Notes under the pieces: generated by a model | Database searches by the model: none | What the model saw: only the letters and a program-made list of their open reading frames with translations | What the model was told of the DNA's origin: nothing | Part shown: positions 9,349 through 18,369 of the stretch, piece after piece | Layout: every line of letters starts with the position of its first letter | Numbering within the stretch: position 1 is the first letter of the stretch | Position numbers and translations under genes: made by a program | NCBI RefSeq assembly: GCF_020781835.1 | Contig: NZ_JAJGNJ010000002.1 | Span: 186,001-250,000, forward strand | DNA from: Microbacterium testaceum | Lineage (GTDB): Bacteria > Actinomycetota > Actinomycetes > Actinomycetales > Microbacteriaceae | DNA: 64,000 bases | Direction of reading: 5' to 3'

Positions 9349-9678
9349 ATGGCGAGACAAGACACCGAGATGCTCAAGGGGGTTCTCGAGGGCGTGGTCC
9401 TGGCGGTCCTCGCGCGGCGGCCGGCGTACGGCTACGAGATCACCGCCGACCTTCGCGACCGGGGTTTCACCGACCTCGCCGAGGGCACGGTCTACGCGAT
9501 CCTCGTCCGCATCGAGCAGCGGGGTCTCGTGGACGTCGAGAAGGTGGCATCCGAAAAGGGGCCACCACGCAAGGTCTTCACCCTCAACGACACCGGGCGA
9601 GAAAAGCTCGCCGAATTCTGGACCACTTGGGGCCTGCTCGCCGACCGGCTCGAGCAGCTCCGCGACGAAGGGAACTGA
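9349..9678 (+). CDS. PadR-family transcriptional regulator
   Basis: 109 aa. The start is ATG 9349 with GAGGAG seven bases upstream; the frame stays open further upstream but without a ribosome site. The winged-helix PadR domain covers most of the protein: MLKGVLEGVVLAVLARRPAY, then YGYEITADLRDRGF and EGTVYAILVRIEQRGLV, which is the classic PadR helix-turn-helix and wing. It stands at the head of a four-gene unit with DUF1048 and an ABC exporter, the usual arrangement for a drug- or lipid-responsive local repressor. Confidence 0.92.
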   Translation: MARQDTEMLKGVLEGVVLAVLARRPAYGYEITADLRDRGFTDLAEGTVYAILVRIEQRGLVDVEKVASEKGPPRKVFTLNDTGREKLAEFWTTWGLLADRLEQLRDEGN

Positions 9679-9679
9679 C

Positions 9680-10039
9680 ATGGCCTGGTACGAGAAGATC
9701 CTCGGCGACCTGAGCGCCAAGAAGCAGTGGCGGGAGTATCGCCGCCGTCTCGACGCCCTCCCGGCCCCCTACAGGCAGGCGGGCCGCGCGCTCGAGCGGT
9801 ACGTGCTGAACCTCGGGCCCACCGACGACAGCGACGCGCTCATCCGCATGGTCACCGACCTCGCCGACCTGCTCGAGCAGGCCGCAGCCGTTGACACCCC
9901 CATCCGTGATCTGACCGGCGACGAGCCGTCGGTGTTCGCCGAGGAGTTCATGGCGAACTACGGCGACGGCAGCTGGATCGGACGCGAGCGCGCACGCCTC
10001 GCCCGCGCGATCGACGAGGCGGCACGCTCCCAGCGCTGA
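9680..10039 (+). CDS. DUF1048-family protein
   Basis: 119 aa, soluble, mostly helical. MAWYEKILGDLSAKKQWREY and the middle ALERYVLNLGP segment match the DUF1048 family, which typically sits directly after PadR regulators in Gram-positive bacteria. The ATG is one base after the regulator's stop. Function is unknown; it may modulate the regulator. The 87-bp gap after it contains a hairpin. Confidence 0.75.
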   Translation: MAWYEKILGDLSAKKQWREYRRRLDALPAPYRQAGRALERYVLNLGPTDDSDALIRMVTDLADLLEQAAAVDTPIRDLTGDEPSVFAEEFMANYGDGSWIGRERARLARAIDEAARSQR

Positions 10040-10057
10040 ACCACACGCCTCGACCGC

Positions 10058-10081
10058 CCTCCGGAACCGGCTGACCGGAGG
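10058..10081 (+). terminator. Hairpin between DUF1048 and ABC exporter genes (possible attenuator)
   Basis: CCTCCGG and CCGGAGG form a perfect 7-bp stem with a 10-nt loop, with no T-tract. It may reduce read-through from padR-DUF1048 into the exporter genes. Confidence 0.4.
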
Positions 10082-10126
10082 CGCTGGCTTCGTGCGCCCA
10101 TCGGCCGACCCACCGAGAGGAACACC

Positions 10127-10915
10127 ATGCCCACCATTCACACCGGTCCCGCCATCCGCGTGCGGAACCTCACCAAGTCCTACGGCGACGTGCGCGTGCT
10201 CGACGGCGTCGACCTGGACGTCGAGCGCGGCAGCATCGTCGCGCTCCTCGGCTCCAACGGCGCCGGGAAGACGACGGCCGTCCGCATCCTGTCGACCCTG
10301 CTCCGCGCCGACGGAGGGACTGCGGCCATCGTCGGAGCCGACGTTGCGTCGCAGGCCGCGAGAGTGCGCGCGTCCATCAGCCTCACGGGGCAGTTCGCGG
10401 CCATCGACGAAGTCCTGACCGGCCGCGAGAACCTCATGCTCATCGCGCGCCTACGCCACCTACCCGACCCGGACGCAGCGGCCGACGCGCTGCTCGCCCG
10501 CTTTTCGTTGACGGATGCCGCGCGCCGGGCGGCATCCACGTACTCCGGCGGCATGCGCCGACGCCTCGACATCGCCATGAGCCTCGTCGGCGCACCGGCC
10601 GTCGTCTTCCTCGACGAACCGACGACGGGACTCGACCCCCAGGGGCGCCTGGAGGTGTGGGATGCCGTGCGTTCCCTCGCCGCGTCCGGCACCACCGTGC
10701 TGCTCACGACCCAATACCTCGACGAAGCGGAGAACCTCGCCGACCGCATCGCGATCCTGCACGGGGGGCGGATCATCGCCGAGGGCACCCTCGCCGACCT
10801 CCGCGAGTTGTTCCCGCCGACGACCGTCGAGTACGTCGAGAAGCAGCCCACCCTTGAGGAGATCTTCCTCGCCATCGTCGGTTCCGCCGACCCGCTCGAC
10901 ACGGAGGAGTCATGA
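10127..10915 (+). CDS. ABC exporter ATPase, DrrA-like
   Basis: 262 aa. Walker A GSNGAGKTT at 42-50, signature YSGGMRRR at 139-146, Walker B VVFLDEPTTGLD at 159-170, followed by a switch-region His-less TTQYLDEAE loop. The order and the Asp-rich C-terminal PTLEEIFLAIVG segment resemble daunorubicin-resistance-type (DrrA) ATPases of two-component ABC-2 exporters. The stop overlaps the permease start (ATGA). The substrate is unknown; the PadR gene upstream suggests inducible export of a toxic compound. Confidence 0.93.
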   Translation: MPTIHTGPAIRVRNLTKSYGDVRVLDGVDLDVERGSIVALLGSNGAGKTTAVRILSTLLRADGGTAAIVGADVASQAARVRASISLTGQFAAIDEVLTGRENLMLIARLRHLPDPDAAADALLARFSLTDAARRAASTYSGGMRRRLDIAMSLVGAPAVVFLDEPTTGLDPQGRLEVWDAVRSLAASGTTVLLTTQYLDEAENLADRIAILHGGRIIAEGTLADLRELFPPTTVEYVEKQPTLEEIFLAIVGSADPLDTEES

Positions 10916-11673
10916 CCACGCACGCCCTGTCCGACACCGCAGCCCTTACCGGCCGCTCGCTGCGGCACATCGTCCGCAGCCCCGACACGATCGTGACCAC
11001 CGCGATCATGCCGGTCGCCATCATGCTGCTGTTCGTCTTCGTCCTGGGTGGCGCCGTCGACACCGGTGGCACCGCTTACGTGGACTTCTTGCTTCCCGGC
11101 ATCCTGCTCATCACCGTGGCATCCGGCATCGCCTACACCGCCTACCGCGTGTTCCTCGATGTGCGCGGGGGCATCGTGGAGCGGTTCCGCTCCCTGCCGA
11201 TCGCGCCGGCGAGCGTCCTCTGGGGACACGTGCTCACGTCGCTGCTGGCGAACGCGGTGTCTCTCGCACTCGTGATCGGGGTGGCGTTGCTCGTCGGCTT
11301 CCGGTCGGGCGCCTCGATCCTCGCGTGGGTGGGGGTCGTCGGCATCCTGATGGCGTACACGCTCGCCCTGACCTGGGTCGCGGTGGTGGCTGGTCTCGCG
11401 GCGAAGACCATCGACGGCGCCAGCGCATTCAGCTACCCGCTGATCTTCCTGCCGTTCGTGAGCTCGGCCTTCGCACCCACCGGTACCATGCCCGGTCCCG
11501 TGCGCTGGTTCGCCGAGAACCAGCCCGTGACCTCGCTCGTGGATGCCATCCGCGCCCTGCTCGGGCAGCAGCCCGTCGGCGCGGGCGTGTGGGTGGCTCT
11601 GGCCTGGTGCGCGGGCATCCTCGCGGTCGCGTGGATCGTCGCGGTGGCGCTGTTCCGGCGGTCGGGGCGCTGA
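10912..11673 (+). CDS. ABC-2 type exporter permease, DrrB-like
   Basis: 253 aa with about six membrane helices (first near residues 26-46, last near 225-245). The conserved SGIAYTAYRVFLDVRGGIVERFRSLPIAPA segment lies at about 65-95 and is typical of ABC-2 permeases such as DrrB. FSYPLIFLPFVSSAFAP at about 165-182 is also a family marker. Partner of the ATPase encoded just upstream. The transcript would end in the family A hairpin that follows. Confidence 0.92.
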   Translation: MTTHALSDTAALTGRSLRHIVRSPDTIVTTAIMPVAIMLLFVFVLGGAVDTGGTAYVDFLLPGILLITVASGIAYTAYRVFLDVRGGIVERFRSLPIAPASVLWGHVLTSLLANAVSLALVIGVALLVGFRSGASILAWVGVVGILMAYTLALTWVAVVAGLAAKTIDGASAFSYPLIFLPFVSSAFAPTGTMPGPVRWFAENQPVTSLVDAIRALLGQQPVGAGVWVALAWCAGILAVAWIVAVALFRRSGR

Positions 11674-11722
11674 GGCTGGCCTCGGTCCGCCCGCCGTTGC
11701 GCCGGACGGGAGGGGTGCTGTA

Positions 11723-11794
11723 ACCCCGGTTCAGTGTCCAAGACACGCGGGTCGCGTCGCCGGGCGTCCGTGTGTCTTGGACACTCAACGGGGT
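11723..11794. repeat. Inverted repeat, family A (copy A3)
   Basis: GTGTCCAAGACACGC faces GTGTGTCTTGGACAC. The arms extend outward through ACCCCGGTTCA and TCAACGGGGT. It fills the space between two convergent genes, where it could act as a two-way terminator. Confidence 0.85.
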
Positions 11795-11834
11795 GGGCGG
11801 CGCGGGGGAGCGCCGGGGGCGGGATGCCGCGGGC

Positions 11835-12200
11835 TCAGGCGGGGGCGTCGCCCTCGGTGCGGCGGCGGCGCACCTGCTCCTCGAGATCGGCGAGGTACAT
11901 CTCGCGCTCGAGGTCGGCGATCTGCTGCTCGGTCGTCCGCGCGTCGTGGGCGCGGGGCGCCGGGGCCGGCTCGGCATCCTTCTGCCAACGCCGAGGGTCG
12001 CCGAACGACATCGGCTCGCCGCGCTGCTCCCACTCGCGGCCGATCGTGAACCACAGGATCGACCCGATCAGCGGCAGCAGCACGATGAAGAACACCCACG
12101 CGAACTTCGGCATGTGTTTGACCTGGTCGTCGCGGCGAGTGATGGCGTCGATCAGCGCGACCACCATGACGGCCAGGGTGAGCACGGCGAGGATCGGCAT
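11835..12200 (-). CDS. Small membrane protein with PLDc_N (cardiolipin-synthase N-terminal-like) domain
   Basis: 121 aa from ATG 12200, which follows GGTGG. Two membrane helices (about 2-20 and 30-50) with the connecting DQVKHMPKFAWVFFIVLLPL and the SILWFTIGREW ending match the PLDc_N domain found alone in many actinobacteria. The rest (55-121) is charged and probably helical, ending RRRRTEGDAPA. Usually of unknown function; a role in the membrane or as an accessory to other membrane proteins is possible. Confidence 0.8.
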   Translation of the reverse strand: MPILAVLTLAVMVVALIDAITRRDDQVKHMPKFAWVFFIVLLPLIGSILWFTIGREWEQRGEPMSFGDPRRWQKDAEPAPAPRAHDARTTEQQIADLEREMYLADLEEQVRRRRTEGDAPA

Positions 12201-12248
12201 GGCATCCACCCTGTCGTACGGATTCCCGCCCGGCAAGGTTCCGCCCAC

Positions 12249-12357
12249 ACCCCGGTGCCCCGGTGCCCCGGTGCCCGGTGCCCCGGTGCCCCGGTGCCCC
12301 GGTGCCCGGTGCCCCGGTGCCCGGTGCCCCGGTGCCCGGTGCCCCGGTGCCCGGTGA
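12249..12357. repeat. Microsatellite-like array of 7-8 bp units
   Basis: Uninterrupted alternation of CCCGGTG and CCCCGGTG units for about 110 bp. The 571-bp gap 12201-12771 contains only this array, two B repeats and a 20-bp tandem array; no gene is supported there. Confidence 0.9.
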
Positions 12358-12360
12358 GGC

Positions 12361-12447
12361 GTGCCGAACTCCGGAGTTATCGCGCGTCAGCCTCGCGGAC
12401 ATGGGTCGTTCTGTTGCGGAGGCCGCCGTTTCTCCGGAGTTCGGCAC
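12361..12447. repeat. Inverted repeat, family B (copy B2)
   Basis: Arms GTGCCGAACTCCGGAG and CTCCGGAGTTCGGCAC are perfect reverse complements. The 87-bp element is about 83/87 identical to copy B3, 86 bp downstream, so one is a recent duplicate of the other. Confidence 0.9.
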
Positions 12448-12533
12448 GCCCCTCGCCGGAGCGGCACGGCCCCGGCCGGAGTTCAGCGCGGCCCCCGTCC
12501 CAGCAGGCCGGTGCCTGGGGGCCCCAGTGAGGC

Positions 12534-12620
12534 GTGCCGAACTCCGGAGTTATCGCGCGTCAGCCTCGCGGACAGGGGTCGTTCTGGCGCGGAGGCCGCC
12601 GTTTCTCCGGAGTTCGGCAC
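12534..12620. repeat. Inverted repeat, family B (copy B3)
   Basis: Same arms and nearly the same 55-bp loop as B2. An isolated single arm (GCCGGAGTTCGGCACG, about 12649-12664) follows. Confidence 0.9.
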
Positions 12621-12670
12621 ACCCCCGCCCGAGCAGCACGACCCCCGCCGGAGTTCGGCACGCCCCCGCC

Positions 12671-12750
12671 CGAGCAGCACGCCCCCGCCGCAGCAGCACG
12701 GTCCCCGCCGCAGCAGCACGGTCCCCGCCGCAGCAGCACGGCCCCGTCCC
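12671..12750. repeat. Tandem 20-bp repeat, four units
   Basis: Three copies of cagcagcacggtccccgccg (the last diverging) preceded by one variant copy, directly downstream of the KimA-type gene. Confidence 0.85.
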
Positions 12751-12771
12751 CGGGCCACGGGCGCCCGCGGC

Positions 12772-14865
12772 TCAGGATGCCGAGTTCTCGGGCTCCTTGC
12801 GGGCCCGGTGCGCGGGCACCTCGGCGACGGGCTGACCGCCGCGTTGCTGGCCCGGGAGGGGCCGGGAGCGGCGGCCGTAGATGAGCTCGGACGAGTCGAG
12901 CAGCCACGGCACGAGTGTGATCGAGACGCCGTGGACGAGCATGAGCTGCTGCGCCAGACGGCGCGAGCGGCGGTTGTGGAGGATCGACTCCCACCAGTGC
13001 CCGACGATGAACTGCGGCAGGTACACCGTCACGACCGAGGAGCCGTGCTTCTCGCGGTACGTCTTGATGAACGACGTGACCGGCGAGGTGTACGTGCGGT
13101 ACGGCGACTCGATGATGACGAGCGGAATGGGCATGTCGTGCTCGGCCCATTCCTTCTGCAGGGTCGTGGCATCCTCTTCGGAGATCGCGACGTGCACCGC
13201 GAGGGTCTTGTCGTGCTTGGCCGCGAGGGCGTAGTCGATGGCCTTCATCACCGGCTTCTGCAGGCGGTTCACGAGGATGATCGCCACGTCGCCCGACGAG
13301 CCGAAGTGGACGGTGTCGTCCATCCGGATCTCGTGCTCCACGTCGCGGTAGTAGCGGTTCACTCCGAGCATGAGGGTCGCGAGGATCGGGATGGCGATGA
13401 ACACCAGCCAGGCGCCGTGCGTGAACTTCGTGATCGTGACGATCACGAGGACGAGCACGGTCAGCGAGGCGCCGAGCGAGTTGATCCACAGGCCCGTGAT
13501 CGCGGAGCGCCGCTCGTAGCGCGCGCTCTGCTGGCGCGCCGCCTCGGGCGACAGTGCGCGCATGTCACGGAGGGCGCGACGCCAGTGCCGCACCATGCCG
13601 ACCTGGCCGAGGGAGAACGACACGAAGACGCCGATGATGTAGAGCTGGATGAGCGTGGTGAGGTTGGCCTGATACACGATCAGCACGCCGATCGCGACGA
13701 TGCCGAGGATGATCATGCCGTTCGAGTACACGAGCCGGTCGCCGCGGGTGTTGAGAGCCTTGGGCGCATAACCGTCGCGGGCCAGCACCGCGCCGAGCAG
13801 CGGGAAGCCGTTGAACGCCGTGTTCGCGGCGAGCAGCAGCACGCACGCCGTCGCGGCCTGGATCACGAAGAACGGGATGCTGCCCATGCCGAACGTGGCG
13901 GCGGCGACCTGCGCCATGAGGCTCGGCTGCGGGTTGTTCGCACAGTCGAAGCCGACGAGGGTGCAGGGGTTCTCCGCATAGTGCACGCCCGCCAGCAGCG
14001 CGAGCGCGGTGAGTCCGACGAACAACAGGATCGCGATGCCGCCCATGAGCGTCAGGGTCGTCTGGGCGTTGCGGATCTTCGGCTTCCGGAAGGCGGGCAC
14101 GCCGTTGGAGACGGCCTCGACACCGGTGAGGGCCGAGCAGCCGCTCGAGAACGCGCGCAGGACGACCAGGATGAGCGCGGCCTGCGTGAGCGACTCCGCC
14201 TCGACGGCGTACTCGGCGCTGGATGCCACGGGCACATCGCCCAGCAGCGCGCGGCCGAGTCCCACGGCGATCATGACGCCCACGGACCCGATGAACAGGT
14301 ACGTCGGGATCGCGAACACCGACGACGCCTCGCGGACGCCGCGCAGGTTCACGATGACGATGAGGATCACGAACCCGACGGCGATCTCGACGCGGAAGGG
14401 GTTGAGCCCGGGCAGGGCCGAGATGATGTTGTCGACACCGGATGCCACCGACACGGCGACCGTGAGGACGTAGTCGACGAGGAGAGCCGCCGCCACCACG
14501 ACTCCGGGCACCTCCCCCAGGTTCTTGCTGGCGACCTCGTAGTCACCGCCGCCCGAGGGGTAGGCCTTGATCAGCTGCCGGTAGCTGAGCACGACGACGA
14601 TCAGCAGCACGACGACGGCCGCCGCGACCCACGGGCTGAGAGTCAGAAGAGCGGTTCCCCCGATGAGGAGGATCATCAGCAACTCCTGTGGGGCGTACGC
14701 CACGGAGGAGAGTGCGTCGGAGGCGAAGATGGGCAGCGCCATCTTCTTGGGGAGGAGCTGTTCGTCGAGTTTTTCCGACGTGAGGGGCTCGCCGATGAGG
14801 ATGCGCTTGGCCATCGGCGTCTGTTCGCCGGGCTCGCGACTTTCGTCAGTCACGGCGCGCGACAT
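12772..14865 (-). CDS. kimA: KimA-type APC-family potassium importer
   Basis: 697 aa from ATG 14865; a start at MAKRILIGEPL (14814) is equally plausible because neither has a strong ribosome site. Twelve membrane helices are followed by a cytosolic C-terminal domain of about 170 residues. Family markers shared with Bacillus KimA (YdaO): ASDALSSVAYAPQE, LSYRQLIKAYPSGGGDYEVA, LLVDYVLTVAVS, AFSSGCSALTGVEAVSNGVP and the tail motif VYLPQFIVGHWWESILHNRRS. KimA imports K+ with high affinity and is inhibited by c-di-AMP in Bacillus. This gives the organism a second uptake system beside Kdp. No c-di-AMP riboswitch is recognisable in the short leader. The tail beyond the family end is Pro/Arg-rich. Confidence 0.85.
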   Translation of the reverse strand: MSRAVTDESREPGEQTPMAKRILIGEPLTSEKLDEQLLPKKMALPIFASDALSSVAYAPQELLMILLIGGTALLTLSPWVAAAVVVLLIVVVLSYRQLIKAYPSGGGDYEVASKNLGEVPGVVVAAALLVDYVLTVAVSVASGVDNIISALPGLNPFRVEIAVGFVILIVIVNLRGVREASSVFAIPTYLFIGSVGVMIAVGLGRALLGDVPVASSAEYAVEAESLTQAALILVVLRAFSSGCSALTGVEAVSNGVPAFRKPKIRNAQTTLTLMGGIAILLFVGLTALALLAGVHYAENPCTLVGFDCANNPQPSLMAQVAAATFGMGSIPFFVIQAATACVLLLAANTAFNGFPLLGAVLARDGYAPKALNTRGDRLVYSNGMIILGIVAIGVLIVYQANLTTLIQLYIIGVFVSFSLGQVGMVRHWRRALRDMRALSPEAARQQSARYERRSAITGLWINSLGASLTVLVLVIVTITKFTHGAWLVFIAIPILATLMLGVNRYYRDVEHEIRMDDTVHFGSSGDVAIILVNRLQKPVMKAIDYALAAKHDKTLAVHVAISEEDATTLQKEWAEHDMPIPLVIIESPYRTYTSPVTSFIKTYREKHGSSVVTVYLPQFIVGHWWESILHNRRSRRLAQQLMLVHGVSITLVPWLLDSSELIYGRRSRPLPGQQRGGQPVAEVPAHRARKEPENSAS

Positions 14866-14942
14866 TACGCGCACTGGAGGCCGCACGCAATCCGACGCGC
14901 ACTCCGTTCATGTCGTTGTACCCGGACCGTGATCGGGTGCGG

Positions 14943-15800
14943 TCAGGATGCCGCGGTCCCCGCGACGAAGGCCGCGATGGCATCTGCACCGAAATGGTCC
15001 TCGGCGGAGATCGTCACGACCGTATCGGCGACCACGATGACGAGCTGTCCGTGCGCGCCGTGCAGGCGCCACGCCGAGCCGGGGCCCTCCCACGCGCCGA
15101 GGGCGTATCGGCGGTACCCGTCGGTGTCGCTTCCGGTGTCGACCCGCGCCGTGTGGACGGCATCCGCCCACTCCCGACGCGCGACGGGACGTCCGCCCCA
15201 CATGCCGTGATCGCGCAGGAGAGCGCCCAGGCGCGACATCTCCTCGGTCCGCAGCGCCACGCCCTCACCGGCGAGGATGCGCCCGCGGGGACAGCGCCGC
15301 CACTCCACGTCGCTCAGGCCCAGCGGCCCGAACAGGCGCGGTTCGAGGAAAGCGGCCACATCGCCCACACGCTGTGCGAGCAGGGCCATCGCCGCGTACG
15401 TACTCGCGTTGGAGTATTGGAAGATGCGGCCGCGCGAGGGGCGGCCGAGGAACTCGGCGGCCAGGTCCGGCCAGTCGGTCATCATCGTCTCGGACCAGGG
15501 GAGATCGATGCCGCTGGTCATCGACAGCAGCTCGCGCAGCGTGGTCCGCGAACCGGTGGCGAGGTCGGGGGCGATGACCGAGGCGGGCTCGTCGAATCCG
15601 ACGAGGCCCTCGTCGACGGCGAACCCCGCCGCCAGCGTGCACAGACACTTGCTGACCGAGTGGATCTCCTCGCGCACGTCCGGAGTCCAGCGGTGCTCGG
15701 CCACCTCCGTGCCGCGCCGCACATGCAGTCCGTGCGCCGCGAAGCCGGTGTCATCGATACGGGCGACGATGCGATCGCGGAGGGCGGCGGCTCGGGTCAC
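14943..15800 (-). CDS. Beta-lactamase-family serine hydrolase
   Basis: 285 aa from GTG 15800. The catalytic SxxK is SVSK (near residue 48) and the second motif YSN lies in IFQYSNASTYAAMALL. The region EEMSRLGALLRDHGMWGGRPV is usual in class C-like esterases and penicillin-binding-type enzymes (pfam Beta-lactamase). No signal peptide, so a cytoplasmic esterase or peptidase-like role is more likely than antibiotic resistance. It ends 77 bp before the KimA start on the same strand. Confidence 0.85.
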   Translation of the reverse strand: MTRAAALRDRIVARIDDTGFAAHGLHVRRGTEVAEHRWTPDVREEIHSVSKCLCTLAAGFAVDEGLVGFDEPASVIAPDLATGSRTTLRELLSMTSGIDLPWSETMMTDWPDLAAEFLGRPSRGRIFQYSNASTYAAMALLAQRVGDVAAFLEPRLFGPLGLSDVEWRRCPRGRILAGEGVALRTEEMSRLGALLRDHGMWGGRPVARREWADAVHTARVDTGSDTDGYRRYALGAWEGPGSAWRLHGAHGQLVIVVADTVVTISAEDHFGADAIAAFVAGTAAS

Positions 15801-15927
15801 CGTCTCAGGCTACGAGGGTGCGCGCCGGGTGACGCCGCGGCGGCGGCGGCCGGGTGGTGCCGGTGGTCGGGTGGCGGTGGTGGCGGCCTGGGCGGCGGCG
15901 GGCGCCGGGCGTGCCTAGGATCTCGGG

Positions 15928-17013
15928 GTGCACAACATCGTCGGATCCGGGTCGTTGGCCGTCTTCCTGGGCGCCATCGTGGCCTTTCTGGCCTTCGTGC
16001 CGTTCGTGGCGGTGAGCTACCGGCGGCGAGGGGGGCTGTCGTTCGGGCGCACCGCACTGTGGGCGGGCGCGGCGGTGTACTTCTGGGCGATCTGGACCTA
16101 TACGCTCGTCCCCCTGCCGCAGAGCGATGAGTACCGCTGCGCCGGGACGAACCTGCGACCGTTCGAGTTCGTCGACGAGATCCGCGCGGCCGTCGCCGTC
16201 TCGGGCCGGTACCTGACCGATCCCGTCGTGCTCCAGGTCGCGCTGAACGTGCTGCTGTTCGTGCCACTTGGGTTCCTCCTGCGGGTGCTGGGCGGCCGCG
16301 GCATCCTTCTGGCGGGTCTCATCGGACTCGCGGTCAGCGGCCTCATCGAGACGACGCAGCTCACGGGGGTGTGGGGGATCTTTCCGTGCGCCTACCGCGT
16401 GTTCGACGTCGACGACCTGATCGCGAACACCTCCGGCGCCCTCATCGGGTCGCTCATCGCGTTCGTCGTCCCGAAGGAGCACCGCGGGGCGCAGAAGACC
16501 CCGGATGCCGAGCGCCCCCGTCCCGTCACGCGCGGGCGCCGGCTGCTCGGCATCCTGTGCGACATCGTGGGCGTCTCCCTCGTCGCGTTCGCCGTGTCGG
16601 TGGCGACGAAGGCGGTGGGGGAGCTGCTCGCGGACGACCCCGACCGCACCGGCGCGATCTCGTCGCAGGCGGGTACGCTCGCCGCCGCAACGCTCTGGCT
16701 CGTCGTGATCCTCGTCACGGGTCGATCGATCGGCGACCTCGCCACGCGAGTCCGGTACACCGACGGTGTACTCCCGGGGTGGGTGGCCCGCCCGTTGCGC
16801 TTCCTCACGGGTGCGGGGGCCTACATCGTCCTGGACGATCTGCCCGCTCCCTGGTCGCTCTCGGCATTCGTGCTCGTCGCGGCGACCGCCGTGATGCTCT
16901 TCACCTGGCGCGACGGCCGTGGCCTCACCGGGTGGATCGGTCGCCGTCGCCTGGTCGACGATCGCGAGGGCGTCGCGAGCCCGACGGTGGACGCCGCCTC
17001 CCCGCTACCGTAG
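15928..17013 (+). CDS. VanZ-family membrane protein
   Basis: 361 aa from a GTG at 15928. The N-terminal half has about five helices with the VanZ pattern, including LVPLP, NVLLFVPLGFLLR and LIETTQL followed by RVFDVDDLIANTSGALIG. The C-terminal half has further helices and a GRSIGDLATRVRYTDG segment that resembles RDD-domain proteins; VanZ-RDD fusions are known in actinobacteria. Role unknown; VanZ proteins are linked to teicoplanin resistance or cell-envelope traits. It is followed after 5 bp by the acyltransferase-like gene. Confidence 0.85.
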   Translation: MHNIVGSGSLAVFLGAIVAFLAFVPFVAVSYRRRGGLSFGRTALWAGAAVYFWAIWTYTLVPLPQSDEYRCAGTNLRPFEFVDEIRAAVAVSGRYLTDPVVLQVALNVLLFVPLGFLLRVLGGRGILLAGLIGLAVSGLIETTQLTGVWGIFPCAYRVFDVDDLIANTSGALIGSLIAFVVPKEHRGAQKTPDAERPRPVTRGRRLLGILCDIVGVSLVAFAVSVATKAVGELLADDPDRTGAISSQAGTLAAATLWLVVILVTGRSIGDLATRVRYTDGVLPGWVARPLRFLTGAGAYIVLDDLPAPWSLSAFVLVAATAVMLFTWRDGRGLTGWIGRRRLVDDREGVASPTVDAASPLP

Positions 17014-17018
17014 TCGGC

Positions 17019-18206
17019 ATGGGAGAGCCGCTCTCGGCCGACGACGCGCGCATCCTCGCGCTCGAATCCGATGCGGTCCGTGGGCACGCGCTGAAGCTGC
17101 TGCTCCTCGAACCGGGTGAGGCCCTCGACCTGGAAGCCGTGCGCACCGGCGTCCTGGCACGCCTGGGCGGGTTCCCCCGGGCGCGGCAACGCGTGGCCGG
17201 AACCGCCGCGCCGACGTGGGAGGACGCCGACCTCGACATCGCCGCACATGTGCGACGGTTCGCCGCGGCCGACCCGGTGGAGCTGCGAGCGGTCGTCGGG
17301 CGTCTCATGGCGGAGCCGCTCGATCGGGCACGGCCGCTATGGACGATCGACCTGGTCGGGCCGCTCGCCGACGGCCGCGAAGCGCTGGCCGTGCGCCTGC
17401 ACCACGCGATGGCGGACGGGATCACGGCCGTGCGCTTCCTCGACGCGGTCGTCTTCGAGCCGCACGACGCCCCGGCGCACGAGGTCGGCATCCGTGATCC
17501 CGACGCCCGGCCGTCCCGTTGGCGCGAGTGGGAACGGATGCCGCGGACCCTCGTGCGCGAGCTCGGACACCCGGGCTCCCGGTCGCCGTTCGACCGCCCG
17601 ATCACGGCGCGGCCCGACCACGCGACGGTGAACGACGTGCTCCTCGCCGTCGTCGGCGGGGCCGTCCGAAGGGTGCTCGAACGCCGGGGTCCCCTGCCGC
17701 ACCTCAACGCCCAGGTCCCGGTGAGTCTGCACGAGGCGGGGGAGGATGCCGCGACCGCCGGCAACCGCGACTCGTTCGTCGACGTCGACCTGTGCGTGCA
17801 CGAGGGAGACGACCTCCGCCGCCTCGACCTGCTCAGTGCCCAGACCCGCGCCCGCAAGCGCGATCGGGACGCCCGGTCGCTCGACGAGCTGTTCCATGCG
17901 CTCGCCGCGGCCGGGCCGGTGGGAGCCGCCGTCCGCGGCTTCGCGGACGGTCCGCGTGCTTTCGCGCTGTCGGTGTCGAACGTGCCGGGCCCCCGCGTCG
18001 CGGTCGCCGTGTCGGGTCGCCGGGTCACCCACGTCTACACGTCGTCCGAACCCGCGCCGCACCACGCTCTGCGGGTCGCCGCGATCTCGAACGACCGCTG
18101 GCTGGGCGTCGGCTTCTGCGTCGACCCGACCGCGGTCCCCGACGTGGAGGCGTTCGCCGACGCCGCGCACGAGGCATGGGAGGCGCTGCGCGTCGGCATC
18201 GGCTGA
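17019..18206 (+). CDS. Wax-ester synthase/diacylglycerol acyltransferase-like protein
   Basis: 395 aa. The catalytic HHxxxDG is HHAMADG at 128-134, inside LAVRLHHAMADGITAVRFLD. The C-terminal half shows the partner region FALSVSNVPGPRVAVAVSGR and an ISNDRWLGVGFCVDPTAVPD segment typical of the WS/DGAT family. Actinobacterial members make storage lipids or act as acyltransferases on other lipids. The protein is some 60-80 residues shorter than typical members, with a short linker after the active site. The start is six bases after the VanZ gene stop, so they are probably co-transcribed. Confidence 0.85.
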   Translation: MGEPLSADDARILALESDAVRGHALKLLLLEPGEALDLEAVRTGVLARLGGFPRARQRVAGTAAPTWEDADLDIAAHVRRFAAADPVELRAVVGRLMAEPLDRARPLWTIDLVGPLADGREALAVRLHHAMADGITAVRFLDAVVFEPHDAPAHEVGIRDPDARPSRWREWERMPRTLVRELGHPGSRSPFDRPITARPDHATVNDVLLAVVGGAVRRVLERRGPLPHLNAQVPVSLHEAGEDAATAGNRDSFVDVDLCVHEGDDLRRLDLLSAQTRARKRDRDARSLDELFHALAAAGPVGAAVRGFADGPRAFALSVSNVPGPRVAVAVSGRRVTHVYTSSEPAPHHALRVAAISNDRWLGVGFCVDPTAVPDVEAFADAAHEAWEALRVGIG

Positions 18207-18249
18207 CCTCGGACGTGCACGGCAACGTCCGCCGCCTCAGCGGTTGTGG

Positions 18250-18342
18250 GCGGCGAACCTTGTCCCGATCGATGTGGCTTCGGCTGCGCTCAGGCAGCAG
18301 AAAGTGCGACACGCACCGCCAGGAGTGGGACGAGGGGGCCGG
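18250..18342. repeat. Degenerate inverted repeat, family C (copy C1)
   Basis: The stretch CAGGCAGCAGAAAGTGCGAC followed by ACGCACCGCCAGGAGTGGG matches the family C unit (…CAGGCAGCAAGAAGTGGGAC, ATGCACCGCCGTAAGTGGG) with several changes. It lies between convergent genes. Confidence 0.65.
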
Positions 18343-18369
18343 GGCCGGTCGATCGCGTGACGTGGAGGG

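Noticed and set aside
14866..14942. c-di-AMP riboswitch before the KimA-type gene
   Set aside because: The leader is only about 77 bp and shows none of the conserved ydaO-type pairing regions.
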